A stretch of DNA of 64,000 nucleotides, taken from a virus. Each line of letters begins with the position of its first letter. The first letter of the stretch is position 1. Position numbers and translations under genes: made by a program. Shown piece after piece: positions 10,801 to 20,200 of the stretch. The stretch lies in IMG/VR virus record IMGVR_UViG_3300030101_003608, positions 20,112 through 84,111 of that record. One strand, given 5' to 3'. The notes beneath the pieces are model-generated. The model was not told the DNA's origin, did not search any database, and worked only from the letters and a program-made list of their open reading frames with translations.

Positions 10801-11368
10801 TAAATCCGGCTAATGCTAGTTGTGACATACCATATAAAGAATAAGCTGCTCTTTCACCATAGCTAGTTGCCATATTATAAGCAGCTTCATTATTATGTAA
10901 AGGGTGAAAATCTAATTCATGGTCACCATCTCCCCATAAGTTATGATATCTGTCCCAATAAGTAGTAGAGTTAGGGCCTGCATTATATTTATAAATACCA
11001 CCCCATTGATTAGGATCTTGAAAATTTACTAATTCATTATTAAGACTTTGTTTTAGTGATGCTACATATTGTTGTTGACGGCTTTTTTTTTCTTCTTCAG
11101 ACATAGAAGCTAAATCACCTAATGGTTGATAAGTTGGAGGAGGTATCTGTGTATTATAAGGATCTCCTGTAATTAAATTTTGTGTAACAAAAGCATTTTC
11201 TGGAGTTTCTTGAAAAGGTATATAACCTTCAAACTCCTGATTACTATTATAAGGTTCTTGAGCAGAATTTGTTAAATTTAAATTACTAACTTGTTCAGCA
11301 ATGTTAGACATTTCTGTATCAATACCTTGACTCTCTAAGTTATCTGTATTTTCTTCTTGTTCTAACAT
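4886..11368 (-). CDS. Giant virion/ejection protein with embedded PD-(D/E)XK nuclease domain
   Basis: A 2,160-residue protein. Residues about 170-290 hold Gly/Ala-rich hydrophobic stretches that could insert into a membrane, as in phage ejection proteins. The middle is long, Lys/Glu-rich and predicted coiled-coil. Near residues 1780-1850 is a PD-(D/E)XK nuclease core: VGAMDIF with Asp near 1804, then VIDIKTSK with Asp1819 and Lys1821, followed by the helix YSAQQSIYRNLV. This is the RecB/Cas4-like arrangement. The C-terminus is basic and repetitive in Lys, Ala and Glu. The start ATG overlaps the stop of the upstream gene by one base, implying translational coupling. It may degrade or process host or phage DNA after ejection; that role is inferred. 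The nuclease fold is well supported, the structural role moderately. Confidence 0.72.
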   Translation of the reverse strand: MLEQEENTDNLESQGIDTEMSNIAEQVSNLNLTNSAQEPYNSNQEFEGYIPFQETPENAFVTQNLITGDPYNTQIPPPTYQPLGDLASMSEEEKKSRQQQYVASLKQSLNNELVNFQDPNQWGGIYKYNAGPNSTTYWDRYHNLWGDGDHELDFHPLHNNEAAYNMATSYGERAAYSLYGMSQLALAGFIGTYESLGAMAEGDFWKPDYRVGREFDRVNKLYYDSNDGTGAFVNNLVMNFGYTLGIMGSIALDGGFGSAFKLGAAGRYVPNIRSAKTLSNIQKANKLDNAVDGARITQQNLDYLSGMGNARKWYQGWDLRRLSESTIGRAVNPFSNVTANRYRILDGADNLTGLAEGAMGFGAFYRDIRNINLAIAESRLESSLNRDRLFDNLYSNYYKNNGKAPLGEDLERIMSAADAEAFETSIWNTALIYFTNKLAFDNILNPTALNKVFGKKINDIASIGKGDFGPIGRVTLESGKGAVFRERGYRTWLHGWKTDPIAKSLGNTIGYFKVNLLEGLQESFQQVIADATYEHYKKLYYSDPTRKGIIDKAIFGQGSTSVDEYTRALKKQISPEGAEVFGSGFFMGFLTKGLGAGINAARTRSAKMYDPQGYKDYLEFETQVGQQLADRINDIGVKDFWDSGYFNAATQLGVNTVTKSGDIKENRDAEMEAVISHVKYLKKNGILDSYIENFKTYQDLTDEEFLEANPTVTADEVGKYKSKIPIIAEKLKKVSKTIDRVEEKYKNPVDIRNMESWMEGYEDAVFMHNAWEEAVTQAAFFQENWEDVSKRMVSIQKTHYNNRPSESLSKSDSDLILTIRDSRGMKAEIARLKDEIKTLTTQATPESKEAAKQRQKRLNALEDYYNNWKSFDDFFHRDRYRAGLKQYLQKENKTTEAEKEEAPVEKPRYSDSKVPVGRKTFTITDPVEGTTNTYRYKVNLDGSIRDFQILKDGNYQNTDIFGKRTYEQIKEVFEKEGDVVEIIKEEDYKAIMNPKMFDRLTTDQQQRVDAERAKTKTKGVTEEEVDKILDRELGKKTVKEEGKIINKLKNSYKNLLNELGTETDFIFDDKASEGFRDVIDYYKLSDEKAELAKLINLVNDPQGFYKLYEKNLEWMQKLYNERGAYATEIAKRELNDIAGNGLLNTLAEDGIFMSGADFIAWKDHGIAPTEFYDEVNQLIITEDNPVFNRYMNKLYLYQAYVEKNEELDEGSKYREYKAKKKAIEQKRLVQIQKEKQAFKSRNGISVEEFEKQNTKEVPTDKKLQAELDKLKSLKEKTESYKDPLNFGKDIISEIGLESNQFDEFVSTVDQSDPEVQKLITKYGKQAKLGAGISKEDKASIQNDFGLYKYSALDIIDQTIEEIESQMETEIVSEFDKTPEGKVYTKAINTIDESYSKALKEIEASYTEEEKKPPVIKPTSERKEPVEKKIDSDRTTVKWDTLDQELKDILTTQFELYLDAKGMSEKANEDVEYLRLRNNWLKNNRDIIAKYNAEQEAKKPKTVEEVEVPTLKTLDGTVPSKLKQLDALVNVLNNDLKKAKTDARKEDIQSDINALTKYREDLSELKRPQSPSERNWRLFEAMVLGKQNQVERVIGENGETIGYRFTGSTPETPAPTRSTQYAEQLKNKKFKLSAFEYGPVKEKNYNKKTGKTSRGGLLNLFDSIDKMDLSQQEKIDTLVQSISADKTYSQLQEPGKLATIKTALEANFTLDSLKKVVNRVAFRESNIAGNTVDAMFRAGLTLDEDGNFIKPTKPDNMSDEAFDSINAIITELQDWAKDGDYFFYVGDALVFDQTAMENGVVGAMDIFAFNRKTKEFHVIDIKTSKDFENFSESKLYQYSAQQSIYRNLVHNMMGTLPSKLSLLLIQLDINLDGYINSAKKAGEELNKERIDKLKLEKKKANKARKEEIDAQIKSIQNNIAVDIPYIEDVEAGVPLVKPTDVPVELQAPVTEEGESFDPFLTEEIKEKLDSGVADQIEELAQKIREAKDINEADAARMEAILLVVQEPALGEQLTKMLQEEVDAKRKALENVISPKDLSKGDYLVSENPIFDVGGNIVEVTKVYKKGDVDMVTVKSIGLKSRKQKSMPVSEANEKFDKATATDAKESIKVSKEAKAAAKKSQQNQKEVNASTSVAENNEGTGLSGLADKLKNYTKKNPKEDC

Positions 11369-14300
11369 TATTTTATTTTCTGAAGTTGAGATTTAGCTTG
11401 TTGATATCTAGCATTGTTTTGGTAAATTAATTGAGGTACTTTTACATTAAGATAGTAATCTCTAGCTTTACCTACATTTCTTCCCATTACTAATTCAGGA
11501 ACAGTAGTTTGCACTATTTCATTTTTATTTGTTACAATACTATATACAGGAGCATATTCTGTAACCTGTAATACACCATTAGGATCACCAGTTACTGATT
11601 TAAAAGATATAGCATATCCAGGTTCAGATGATTCATACATTCTTTCTCCACCGTTAGCTATTATTGCTTGCATAGGCATATCCATAGTTTGAGCTTTATA
11701 AAGAGTAGTGTTTTTAATAAGATCTACAGGAACATTGATTGCAAATCCTTGCTCTTTTTTCAGCATTTCTACTTTTAACTTTTCTCTTTTATCTTTGTCA
11801 TCAGAATCAGGAAATAACGTTTTTAACTTTTTATCTATAAAACTTTCATTAGGCCAAAGTATAACTGCACCACTAGTTGAAGAATTTTTAGAAATGGGTG
11901 ATACACCTATTTTAAAATTTTTAAGATTATAATCCTCATCTTTACTTGGAAACTTAGAAAGGTCTGTAAGCATTAAGTTTGCTAAATCTGATAAAGTCTT
12001 CCCATCAAAGTCATCTGTAGACGTTTCATAATCAGATTCACTTAATCCATATACACTAACATTATTTAAGTCTTCATCGTCCATCTCAGCTTTAACCTCA
12101 ATAGTTTTTAAAATTGGTTTAAGCTCAGATAAGTATTGTTGCATAGGAGGAAGATTTGGCATCTTAGAATCTACGTTAATTGTTGGTGTTCCTAAAGTCA
12201 TATCAGCTGTTCCAGCAGATAGCGCTTGCTGATCTACAAAACTTCTTGTTCCCGGAATTGGAGTTTTAAGATCTTGATCTTCATAGATTCTATTTATTTC
12301 CTCTAAATAATTATCATATTCTGCACGTAAATTGTTACCTCTTGAACTAACTGTACCCATGCTTTCAAGAAAACCCAGGTCTTTATTAGTGTTCATTCCC
12401 TCAATAAACCATTCAGGATCTTCAGCTACATACTCATCATAAGCATCCATAGCTTCGTCAGCAACAGCACCAGTTATCATTGCAGTAGCTCCTCCTGCTA
12501 TTGACCATATCAGATGAGCTGCAAAACCCATACCCGGTATTACATTAGCAGCTTCTAAAGCTGAACCTGTTACAGCAGCAACAGTAAAACCTTTCATAAA
12601 GTTTTGAACTGCCCCACTAGTAGTTAATCTACTGGCTGGCTCTAACTCTTGTGGACCATACTGATTTACTGCACCTCTTACATATTCGTCATAAGATACA
12701 GTTCTATACCCACCGGTTATTGGATCATATGTATTCATTAGATGAGCTCTTTCATGCATATTTCCACCAACTTTTTTAGCATAGTCTATTAAAAGAGCAA
12801 GTTCTTCTTCTGATCTTTTTTTGTTAGCCTCATCTGCTTTAGCTTGTATTATATTATAATCTTCTAAATCATGAGTTAAACTATATATCTTATTATTTTG
12901 TTCTTTCATACTCTTAGAAAATAAAGCATTGTTTTCTTTAACAAAAGTTTTATAGTTTTCTAAGATTAACCCTAATTCAAAATCTTGTTTACTTCCCATT
13001 ATATAATCTGTAGCAAGCATGTCTTTTGTACGTTGAGCTTGTACTTCTTCTGTTTGGTTTCTAAAGTCTCTACTACCATCATTAACCCCGCTACCTCCTA
13101 ATCTAGGATCAGGCTCACCTTTTTTAGGTGCAGCTATTGCTTTTCTAAACATTGCATAAGCTGTTTTTTTATCTATTTCACCAGACTCATACATATCTTT
13201 ATATTTACGAAACTGTGCTTGATCATATCTATTATTACCCCAAGATCCAAATATATTATTAACTTCTTCAGGAGTAGTATAACCCTTATCTAACATTTCA
13301 GACATAATGTTTTTTAAAGAAACAATTGTCTTATCCATATTTTCTTCTGCAGCTACTACATTATTATATATCAAACGCTCAACATCGTCTTTAGACATAC
13401 CTCCTGGAGTTGCTCCTTTTACTGGTTCAAGTTGTACAAAATGTTTAGATTGTGTTGGTACAGGTAGCCCTTGAGGACCTATTTCATATTCACCTGTTTC
13501 TAATTTCTTTTTTATTTCCTTGTCATATGCTATTTTAGCTTTATTTGCAGCTTCTCTAGCATTTTCATCAAGTGTAGGAAAATGTGTAGGTTCACCATTT
13601 TTATCTCTAAATAAATAAGGGTATCTTCCTGTCTTAGCCATACCATCAATAAACTTTTTCTTTTGATAGTTTTCTAATTCTTTTCTTTTAGAGTAATTTA
13701 TTTTAGCAAGTTCATCTACTTTATAAGTTTGTTCAAAATTAGCTATAGACATATTTGAAGCTGTACGAAGAATGTCTCCTTCTAACATTTGACTTGCTAG
13801 ATTAAGGTCTATACCATAACGTAAATTTTTAAGGTCTTCAGGATTAAATGGAGTTCCACCTTCAGTATTACCAGTTGACTTAACGTTTCCAGTAAGGGTT
13901 TCTAAAGTTTCAGTCATGGATTCTTCCATTTGTTCTAGATCAGAAAGATACTTTTCATATTGTGCTAAAGAGTTATCTACATCTTCAGTAGGGTTCTTTT
14001 CTGATTTAATCCTTAAGTTATCTACTTTATTTTGAACAATTTTCTTTTCAGATTTTATTTTATCAAGTTGTTTTTGTTGCGCATCTCTTAAAGGAGTTAC
14101 TTGTTCATTTAAGTATAATCTTTCCGCATCTTGTCTAGATAAGTTAGCATCTTTAGACATTTTATCTTTAATATCAGCTTGTCCTGCATTATATGCTTCT
14201 ACTCTATAAACATCCATTACACGAGGATCTGATGCAAGGGCTTGTCTAAATCTTCTTTGTAAAGGTTCTTTTAAAAGTTCTCCATTTTGAGTTGTAACCC

Positions 14301-14892
14301 AGTAAGCACCATTTCGTTGCATTACTTTTACATTACCCATCTCCTTCTGAATTTCTCTCATTACCTTATCTGTATTTACATAAGGCACATAGTTAAAAGT
14401 TTCAAAACTAGATAGTTGATCAAAAGGTAAAGCTTTAAACTCCTCCATTTTATTGTTCAAGTATTGCAAGCCACCACCCCAATACATACCTTGTTCTTGC
14501 TTATTTTTTGAAGTAGCAAAACTTTTACCTTTAGCATACTCTGTATTAAACTGATTAGTTTTTACTATATCAGCAATCAGATTAGGGTTTTGATAAAAAG
14601 GTTTAAATACTTGTTCAGCTTGTATTACATTTTGTTTTAAAGACAGGTCCATACCTGCAACTCTACGTACATCAAAATCAATTTGTTTTAATATACTATC
14701 TTTAACTTTTTGGCTTTCAGGATTTGACACTTGCGTTTCATATAACCTACTGTATACATTATTAAGTTGACTCCAATTTTGATCATACTTAGTTTGCTTT
14801 AACTGAAGATTTCTACTTAACACATTCCAATCTAATTGGAAAGGTTGATATGATGGTATAAAGCTTGTTATTCCCTGTGGATAAGTTGCCAT
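11368..14892 (-). CDS. Large putative internal virion (ejection) protein
   Basis: A 1,174-residue protein with no recognised enzyme. The first ~350 residues are helical and rich in Gln, Lys and Glu, with long coiled-coil stretches. Around residues 765-825 a Gly/Ala-rich hydrophobic region (for example VIPGMGFAAHLIW) could cross or perturb a membrane, as the internal core proteins of podoviruses do when forming a channel. A chance-looking HERAH lies near residue 711, without convincing further zinc ligands. It sits between the M/Q-rich virion protein candidate and the nuclease-containing giant, and its stop overlaps the next start. The AT-rich leader (14893-14957) may hold a weak promoter. Ejection protein is inferred from size, neighbours and composition. 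Confidence 0.55.
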   Translation of the reverse strand: MATYPQGITSFIPSYQPFQLDWNVLSRNLQLKQTKYDQNWSQLNNVYSRLYETQVSNPESQKVKDSILKQIDFDVRRVAGMDLSLKQNVIQAEQVFKPFYQNPNLIADIVKTNQFNTEYAKGKSFATSKNKQEQGMYWGGGLQYLNNKMEEFKALPFDQLSSFETFNYVPYVNTDKVMREIQKEMGNVKVMQRNGAYWVTTQNGELLKEPLQRRFRQALASDPRVMDVYRVEAYNAGQADIKDKMSKDANLSRQDAERLYLNEQVTPLRDAQQKQLDKIKSEKKIVQNKVDNLRIKSEKNPTEDVDNSLAQYEKYLSDLEQMEESMTETLETLTGNVKSTGNTEGGTPFNPEDLKNLRYGIDLNLASQMLEGDILRTASNMSIANFEQTYKVDELAKINYSKRKELENYQKKKFIDGMAKTGRYPYLFRDKNGEPTHFPTLDENAREAANKAKIAYDKEIKKKLETGEYEIGPQGLPVPTQSKHFVQLEPVKGATPGGMSKDDVERLIYNNVVAAEENMDKTIVSLKNIMSEMLDKGYTTPEEVNNIFGSWGNNRYDQAQFRKYKDMYESGEIDKKTAYAMFRKAIAAPKKGEPDPRLGGSGVNDGSRDFRNQTEEVQAQRTKDMLATDYIMGSKQDFELGLILENYKTFVKENNALFSKSMKEQNNKIYSLTHDLEDYNIIQAKADEANKKRSEEELALLIDYAKKVGGNMHERAHLMNTYDPITGGYRTVSYDEYVRGAVNQYGPQELEPASRLTTSGAVQNFMKGFTVAAVTGSALEAANVIPGMGFAAHLIWSIAGGATAMITGAVADEAMDAYDEYVAEDPEWFIEGMNTNKDLGFLESMGTVSSRGNNLRAEYDNYLEEINRIYEDQDLKTPIPGTRSFVDQQALSAGTADMTLGTPTINVDSKMPNLPPMQQYLSELKPILKTIEVKAEMDDEDLNNVSVYGLSESDYETSTDDFDGKTLSDLANLMLTDLSKFPSKDEDYNLKNFKIGVSPISKNSSTSGAVILWPNESFIDKKLKTLFPDSDDKDKREKLKVEMLKKEQGFAINVPVDLIKNTTLYKAQTMDMPMQAIIANGGERMYESSEPGYAISFKSVTGDPNGVLQVTEYAPVYSIVTNKNEIVQTTVPELVMGRNVGKARDYYLNVKVPQLIYQNNARYQQAKSQLQKIK

Positions 14893-14957
14893 TTTATTAG
14901 TATTATTTTATTTTTTAAATATATTAAAATTTTTAAAGTTTATTAAACTTATAAGGT

Positions 14958-17225
14958 TTAATTACCATAAGGTAATGTACTATATCTTGGTATAAAAGTA
15001 CTAGAATTCACTGATCCTCCATACCTGCTACTACCACCATCAGGATCTGGAGTAGCATTAGGATCTGGAGTACCATCAGGATCTGGAGTAGTTGTAGTAG
15101 TTGTTGGTGCTTGACCCATAGTTGTAGGATCTACATTTGGATAATACTTTGCAAGACATTTAGCAGGATCATTACCTGCGCCTATACAAGCTGATAAACT
15201 TCTTCTTTGCAAGTTTGTTCCTCCTAAAAAGTTACCTAACCAATCATAGTTCTCTGCAGCATTTTCTAATGATTGTTTCATAACATTCATTTTATAAACA
15301 TCCATTGCTCTTTGATCTCTGTTAGCTCTAATTTGATTAATACCAGCTGTCTCTAAATTTTTTGTATTTGCAACAGCTCTATTATAATCTGCATCAAGAC
15401 CTGCTCGCATTTTCTGCTGATTCATTCCAAGTGCTGTTTCATCTTTATAACGTGCAGCACCAAGCATTGCATTTTTATTATACACATCTGTAACAGTAGA
15501 TGCTATAGGACCTGTACTAGCCGCATTTACTTTAGCTATCATAGCTTGTTTTTGACCTTCTGTTAACCCTGACATATTTCTAATATCATTAATCTGTGCA
15601 AGCTGATTACTTTGTTGATTTTGTACAGCTGTTCTATAGTCTAAATAATTTGTTTTTGGTGTAGGCACTATATCCAAACCAACAGGGTCTGGAGTTGCTA
15701 AACGTCTTCTCATAGAAGACATGGGAGGTAAAGCTAAAGGATCACTTTTCTTTTTTTGCTGTATCTCTTCTTCAAACTCTTCTCTACAAAAAGCTTCTTT
15801 AAATCCTGTACACCTTTGTTCTACAGTATAACCTTCAATTCTACCAGAAGCAAGAATTTCTTCAAAAGTCATTTTATTGCTAACAACCCCATCTTTTTCA
15901 CATTGACATCCGTTGTTTTCCTCTGTTTCCTCAACCTCAACATAAACATCCTCTATTGTTTCTTCAAATCTTGATTGATCACCTTTACATCTTTCCCAAA
16001 TTTCCTGAGCCTGTGGACTATTAGGATTTAAGTGAGTTTTTCTACTTCCTGTTTTCTCAAATGCTACATCAGGATCTGTAAGTTGTTCCCAAGTTGCACC
16101 ATCTTTAATCATATCACAAATTGCACCTTCCCATCCTGATGAAGAAGGTCTTCCAGAACTTCTAGCTTCAGAAGCATTTTTTCTTTCTTCCCCAGGAGTT
16201 ATAGTTGTTTCAGACTCAAATCTATCACTATCTGTACGACCTCTAGTTCCTGTACCGGGTAACCTATCAACTTTTTCAGCACGTCTACCCTCTACTGTTT
16301 CACCAGCATCTTGATATTTAGTTAAACCTCCGTTAGCCATAACAAAAGGCATATCATATCCTCCTAGTTCCATACCATAAGCAGCCATAGGCATAGGCTG
16401 TTCCATCTGAGGTGGCATCATTTGCTGTTCTTGCTGCATTGCCATCATCTGTCTAGGATCCATCATAGGTTGCTCTGGAGGAGCCATACCTTGTTGTGGC
16501 ATTGCTACAGGTTGACCATCAGGCATCATAGGAGGCATTCCTTGTGGAGCTTGTGGTTGTTGTTGCATAGCCTGAGCTTGTTGCATTTGCATAGCCTGCA
16601 TCTGTTCAGCCTGAGCTTTTAATTCAGGAATTAAATCTTCTTCAGTAATTCCATTAGCTTCCATGTAAGGTTTAGCTATTTCAGGAATGCCTTGCGGGAA
16701 TCCTTTCTTAGCTTCTTGAGCTAAAGCAAGAGCACCCAACTTCATGACTATATTCTTAATCATGATTTCTGCAGTGTTTCTAGATAATCTATCTGTGTCA
16801 GGATCCATAAGTATAGCTTTATACTTACTGATATCATAAGGCTTTGCAAGTTCTGCAGGAGTATAACTACCTTTAGTCTTACCAAACATTTGTAAGATTT
16901 TAGGGTCTTTTATCTTCATTGACTTAGTGTCACTAAAAATAAAACTATCATCTGGAAGATTCATAGGTACACCACCACTAGAATGTCTAGGGCCTTTTAT
17001 AGTCATATGATCTACTATACCATCTCCTGATATTTGACCTACTACAGTTTCTCCACCTTCTGCTTCTAAGTTAGCTTCTTCTCGTGGTACTCCACCAATA
17101 GTTCTTTTAGGTTTTAAAGAGCCTGTTGAATTCTCATCCATACCTCTACCTAAAGATAATCCATAGTCTACTTGTTGCCCATAGGCAGCTTTTGGTAATC
17201 CTAAACTTTTAATTCTAACTTTCAT
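14958..17225 (-). CDS. Met/Gln-rich virion-associated protein with N-terminal LPKAA motif
   Basis: A 755-residue protein. The N-terminus has LPKAAYG at residues 10-16, a variant of the LPKAQxG motif found in neighbouring proteins. Residues about 35-130 (REEANLEAEGGETVV through LPDDSFIFSDTK) are a conserved-looking block that I recall from phages of aquatic Bacteroidota. Residues about 200-285 are almost only Met, Gln, Pro and Ala. A Cys-containing acidic stretch follows, and the C-terminus is Thr/Pro/Asp-rich, ending with a Tyr-Gly-Gly element. The gene begins 4 bases after the upstream stop. The low-complexity segment suggests a flexible linker or assembly region. Function is unknown; virion location is inferred from the operon. 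Confidence 0.55.
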   Translation of the reverse strand: MKVRIKSLGLPKAAYGQQVDYGLSLGRGMDENSTGSLKPKRTIGGVPREEANLEAEGGETVVGQISGDGIVDHMTIKGPRHSSGGVPMNLPDDSFIFSDTKSMKIKDPKILQMFGKTKGSYTPAELAKPYDISKYKAILMDPDTDRLSRNTAEIMIKNIVMKLGALALAQEAKKGFPQGIPEIAKPYMEANGITEEDLIPELKAQAEQMQAMQMQQAQAMQQQPQAPQGMPPMMPDGQPVAMPQQGMAPPEQPMMDPRQMMAMQQEQQMMPPQMEQPMPMAAYGMELGGYDMPFVMANGGLTKYQDAGETVEGRRAEKVDRLPGTGTRGRTDSDRFESETTITPGEERKNASEARSSGRPSSSGWEGAICDMIKDGATWEQLTDPDVAFEKTGSRKTHLNPNSPQAQEIWERCKGDQSRFEETIEDVYVEVEETEENNGCQCEKDGVVSNKMTFEEILASGRIEGYTVEQRCTGFKEAFCREEFEEEIQQKKKSDPLALPPMSSMRRRLATPDPVGLDIVPTPKTNYLDYRTAVQNQQSNQLAQINDIRNMSGLTEGQKQAMIAKVNAASTGPIASTVTDVYNKNAMLGAARYKDETALGMNQQKMRAGLDADYNRAVANTKNLETAGINQIRANRDQRAMDVYKMNVMKQSLENAAENYDWLGNFLGGTNLQRRSLSACIGAGNDPAKCLAKYYPNVDPTTMGQAPTTTTTTPDPDGTPDPNATPDPDGGSSRYGGSVNSSTFIPRYSTLPYGN

Positions 17226-17229
17226 AGTA

Positions 17230-20200
17230 TTATTCTATAATTTCAATTGAGCCTCCTGCGGCATATATTGCATCTATTTGTTGTGGTGTTAAATCATATA
17301 CACCCCCTACTCTGTATTGACCTCCTCTAGCGCCAACATAATTTATTGATGAAGGTCTTGCACTACTAGATTGAATAGGATCATTAAACTGTGAGTTAAC
17401 CATTGATTGATATCCAGTAACAGCATCAAATCCTTGATTTATATCAGTACTTATATTTGATACTTTAGAATCTGAAGTTTGTTTATTACGGTCAAATTCT
17501 TCTTGTCTACGTGTATCTGCAGCTACACCCCTATCAACAATAAAGTCAGCAAGTCTACTAGCAGTATTAGCTATTAAGGGGTTATTAGTTTTTCTAGCAG
17601 TATTAACTTTAAAATTTTCAGATTTAACTGCGGCATTATAACAGTCACTTCCAACTCGTTGTAACTCAGCTTCTGTACAATCTTCTAAGTTAAAGTCATC
17701 ATCTGAAGTATTTTCAACTAGATTCATATTAACTGCATCCTGATCTCCCATGAAATCAGTATCTATTTCTCCAGCCATAAAAAACTTATCTAAACCACTG
17801 TATATATTTTGACCACCTTCATTAAAGTTATCTTTATTTAAAAATCCTGAATCCTTTCCAGTATAGTAATCTTTAAAACCTTCATACTCGCTACCATCTA
17901 TTTTTCCATCATCATCAAATGTATTTTTATTAGGTGTCCATGTAACATTTAATCTGTCTTTTCCTATCTTTTTATCTTTATACTTTAGATTCATATTAGC
18001 TCCTATGATTCTGTTTCCATCACTATCAAACTGTGCACTTCCATAAGGTTGTGCAATAGTATTAGGTAATCCATCTACTCCTATATATCCAAAAGCAGCA
18101 TCTTTATCACCGTCTTTATGAGATAGCCAATCAAATTGTTTTGGTGCATATATATCTCTCACTGTACCAAGAACACCTCTTAAACCTTTACCTTGAGTAA
18201 TAGGTTCAAATGCTGTTTTAAAATGATCTTTAATTTGACCAAAGACTCCTTTAGATGTAGGATAAACTGTTTCTCTATATTTTTGAACCTCTGCTGAAGG
18301 AGACATTGGTCCTAGTACTGGATCCATCTTAGGTTTCTTAAATGCTCCACCTGGTGCAAAGTAAGGATCTGTAATATCTTTATACATATCTGGATCATCC
18401 ATTTCATCTCCACCATATACATACTTATATAAGTCAGGACTTACTGAACCTCCAAAAGCTACACTAGGAAAAGCACTTCTGTTATAGTCCCTTGGTGAAT
18501 ACTGTTTAGCATTTCCTCCACCAACAAAATCTAAGTCCCATCTTCCATTACCTTTATCTACAATTTTATATTTTTTAGGCTCTTTGATATAGTTACGATC
18601 AGCTCTTTTAAAATACTCTATAGCAGCTTCTTTAGTCTTAGCATTCTTTGCATGCTTATTATCTAATACTTTTTTGTTTTGTTCAGTAGCTTGTTTATTT
18701 ATTTCTTTTGCTCTTTTCTTCTTCTCCTCTATGGTATTCTCTCTCCATCCAGGATAGCTATCAAACCATTTCTTCAGCTTTTCTCCTCCAGGATCATCCT
18801 CATCATAATGTTCATAACCCGAATCTTTAAATATCATTTTATAAATTTCTTCTTTTGAATAACCTTGCTCTAATAGACTATCAATACGTTCATCCCAATA
18901 TGCATTTTCATTCCACTTATATGAATCCGCAGGGACATCAGGATCCCCACCTGCTTTTACATAATCATAAACATCAGTAGGATCTTTTTTCCGCCAAGCC
19001 TCTATAGATTTTTCTTTTTTACTTTTTCCAACATTGTCAGGATGCCATTTACTATCACGGTGTTCATCTTGATATTCTTGAGGCATCTCAGAAAAACTTT
19101 TTGTACCATATTCCTTACCTTGCCAAATAAAAGTTGTAGCTCCAGCATCTCTAGCTGTTCTATATGCTTGTGAGAAAGTCATATCATCTGTAACACCAAA
19201 ATTATCTGCAGAAACTTCAGTAACTTCATTATCTACAACCTCTTGATTCTGTAAAGCTTCAATTCTTTTTTCTTCATTATAATTTGCTATATCTTCTTCT
19301 GTAGCATTAGGTCCTAATACCGCTAAAGCTTCAGCATTTGGATCATTTGGATCTATTACATTTTCATCAGCATTGTCCATATCATCTTCATCATCAAATA
19401 TATCTACAGCATCATCATAAGCCTCTATAGCAGGATCTCGTACTACATCAATAAATTCTTCTGAATCTTCTTTTTCATAATTAGTGTTTTCAACAGGACC
19501 AGCTGGATTTTTAGGACGGTCAACCCATTTATTTGCAGTACTATCCCAAATTAAAGTAGGATCTCCCGTTAAATCATTTAATACTTTTTTAAAATAGTCA
19601 AACTCTGACTGTCCATCATTAGGAGGATTATTCTTAAGCTTTAAAGCTCTATCACTATCATCATTGGCTTCATTAATATCTTTTATAAGAATCTCTGTTG
19701 CTGTAACTCCAGGTATTACTCTAGTACCAATATTTCTTGTTGTATTATATCCAGTACCAGCACTACTAGTTCCAAGAGTTCCTCCAAAACCTGGTAAAGA
19801 AGTATAGTCTAAACCTGATATACCCCACTCTCTTCTACCAAATCCTTTTTTCTTAAAGTAAACATCTACATTAGTATCTTCAAGACCTGTTCCTTTTCTA
19901 GAAAATTCATTAGCTGTATTACGATGACTAAATATTTGAGGCATCATTGAACCTAAATAGTCAGAACCTATAGTAACCATGTCTTTACGAATCTGGTTAT
20001 AATCAGGAGGTAATACACTTTTACCTTCATAAATAGAATCATTTAACTCTTGCCAAGTAAAATCACCTCTTTTTAAACCTTTTCTTAAGGCTTTTCTATC
20101 AGATCTTTCATACGGACTTTGTTTACTAGCTCGTCTTGCTATTCCTCTATTTGTTACTCTTCTTGTCCTCCCACCTTTTCTAAACATTTCTGACTCATCA

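Noticed and set aside
10900-10960. Asp/Gly string WGDGDHELDF in the 2,160-residue protein as a possible RNA polymerase DxDGD motif
   Set aside because: Spacing and flanking residues do not fit the polymerase motif, and no other polymerase signature was seen.
12736-12770. HERAH (HExxH) near residue 711 of the 1,174-residue protein
   Set aside because: No convincing third ligand or peptidase-like surroundings; treated as chance.
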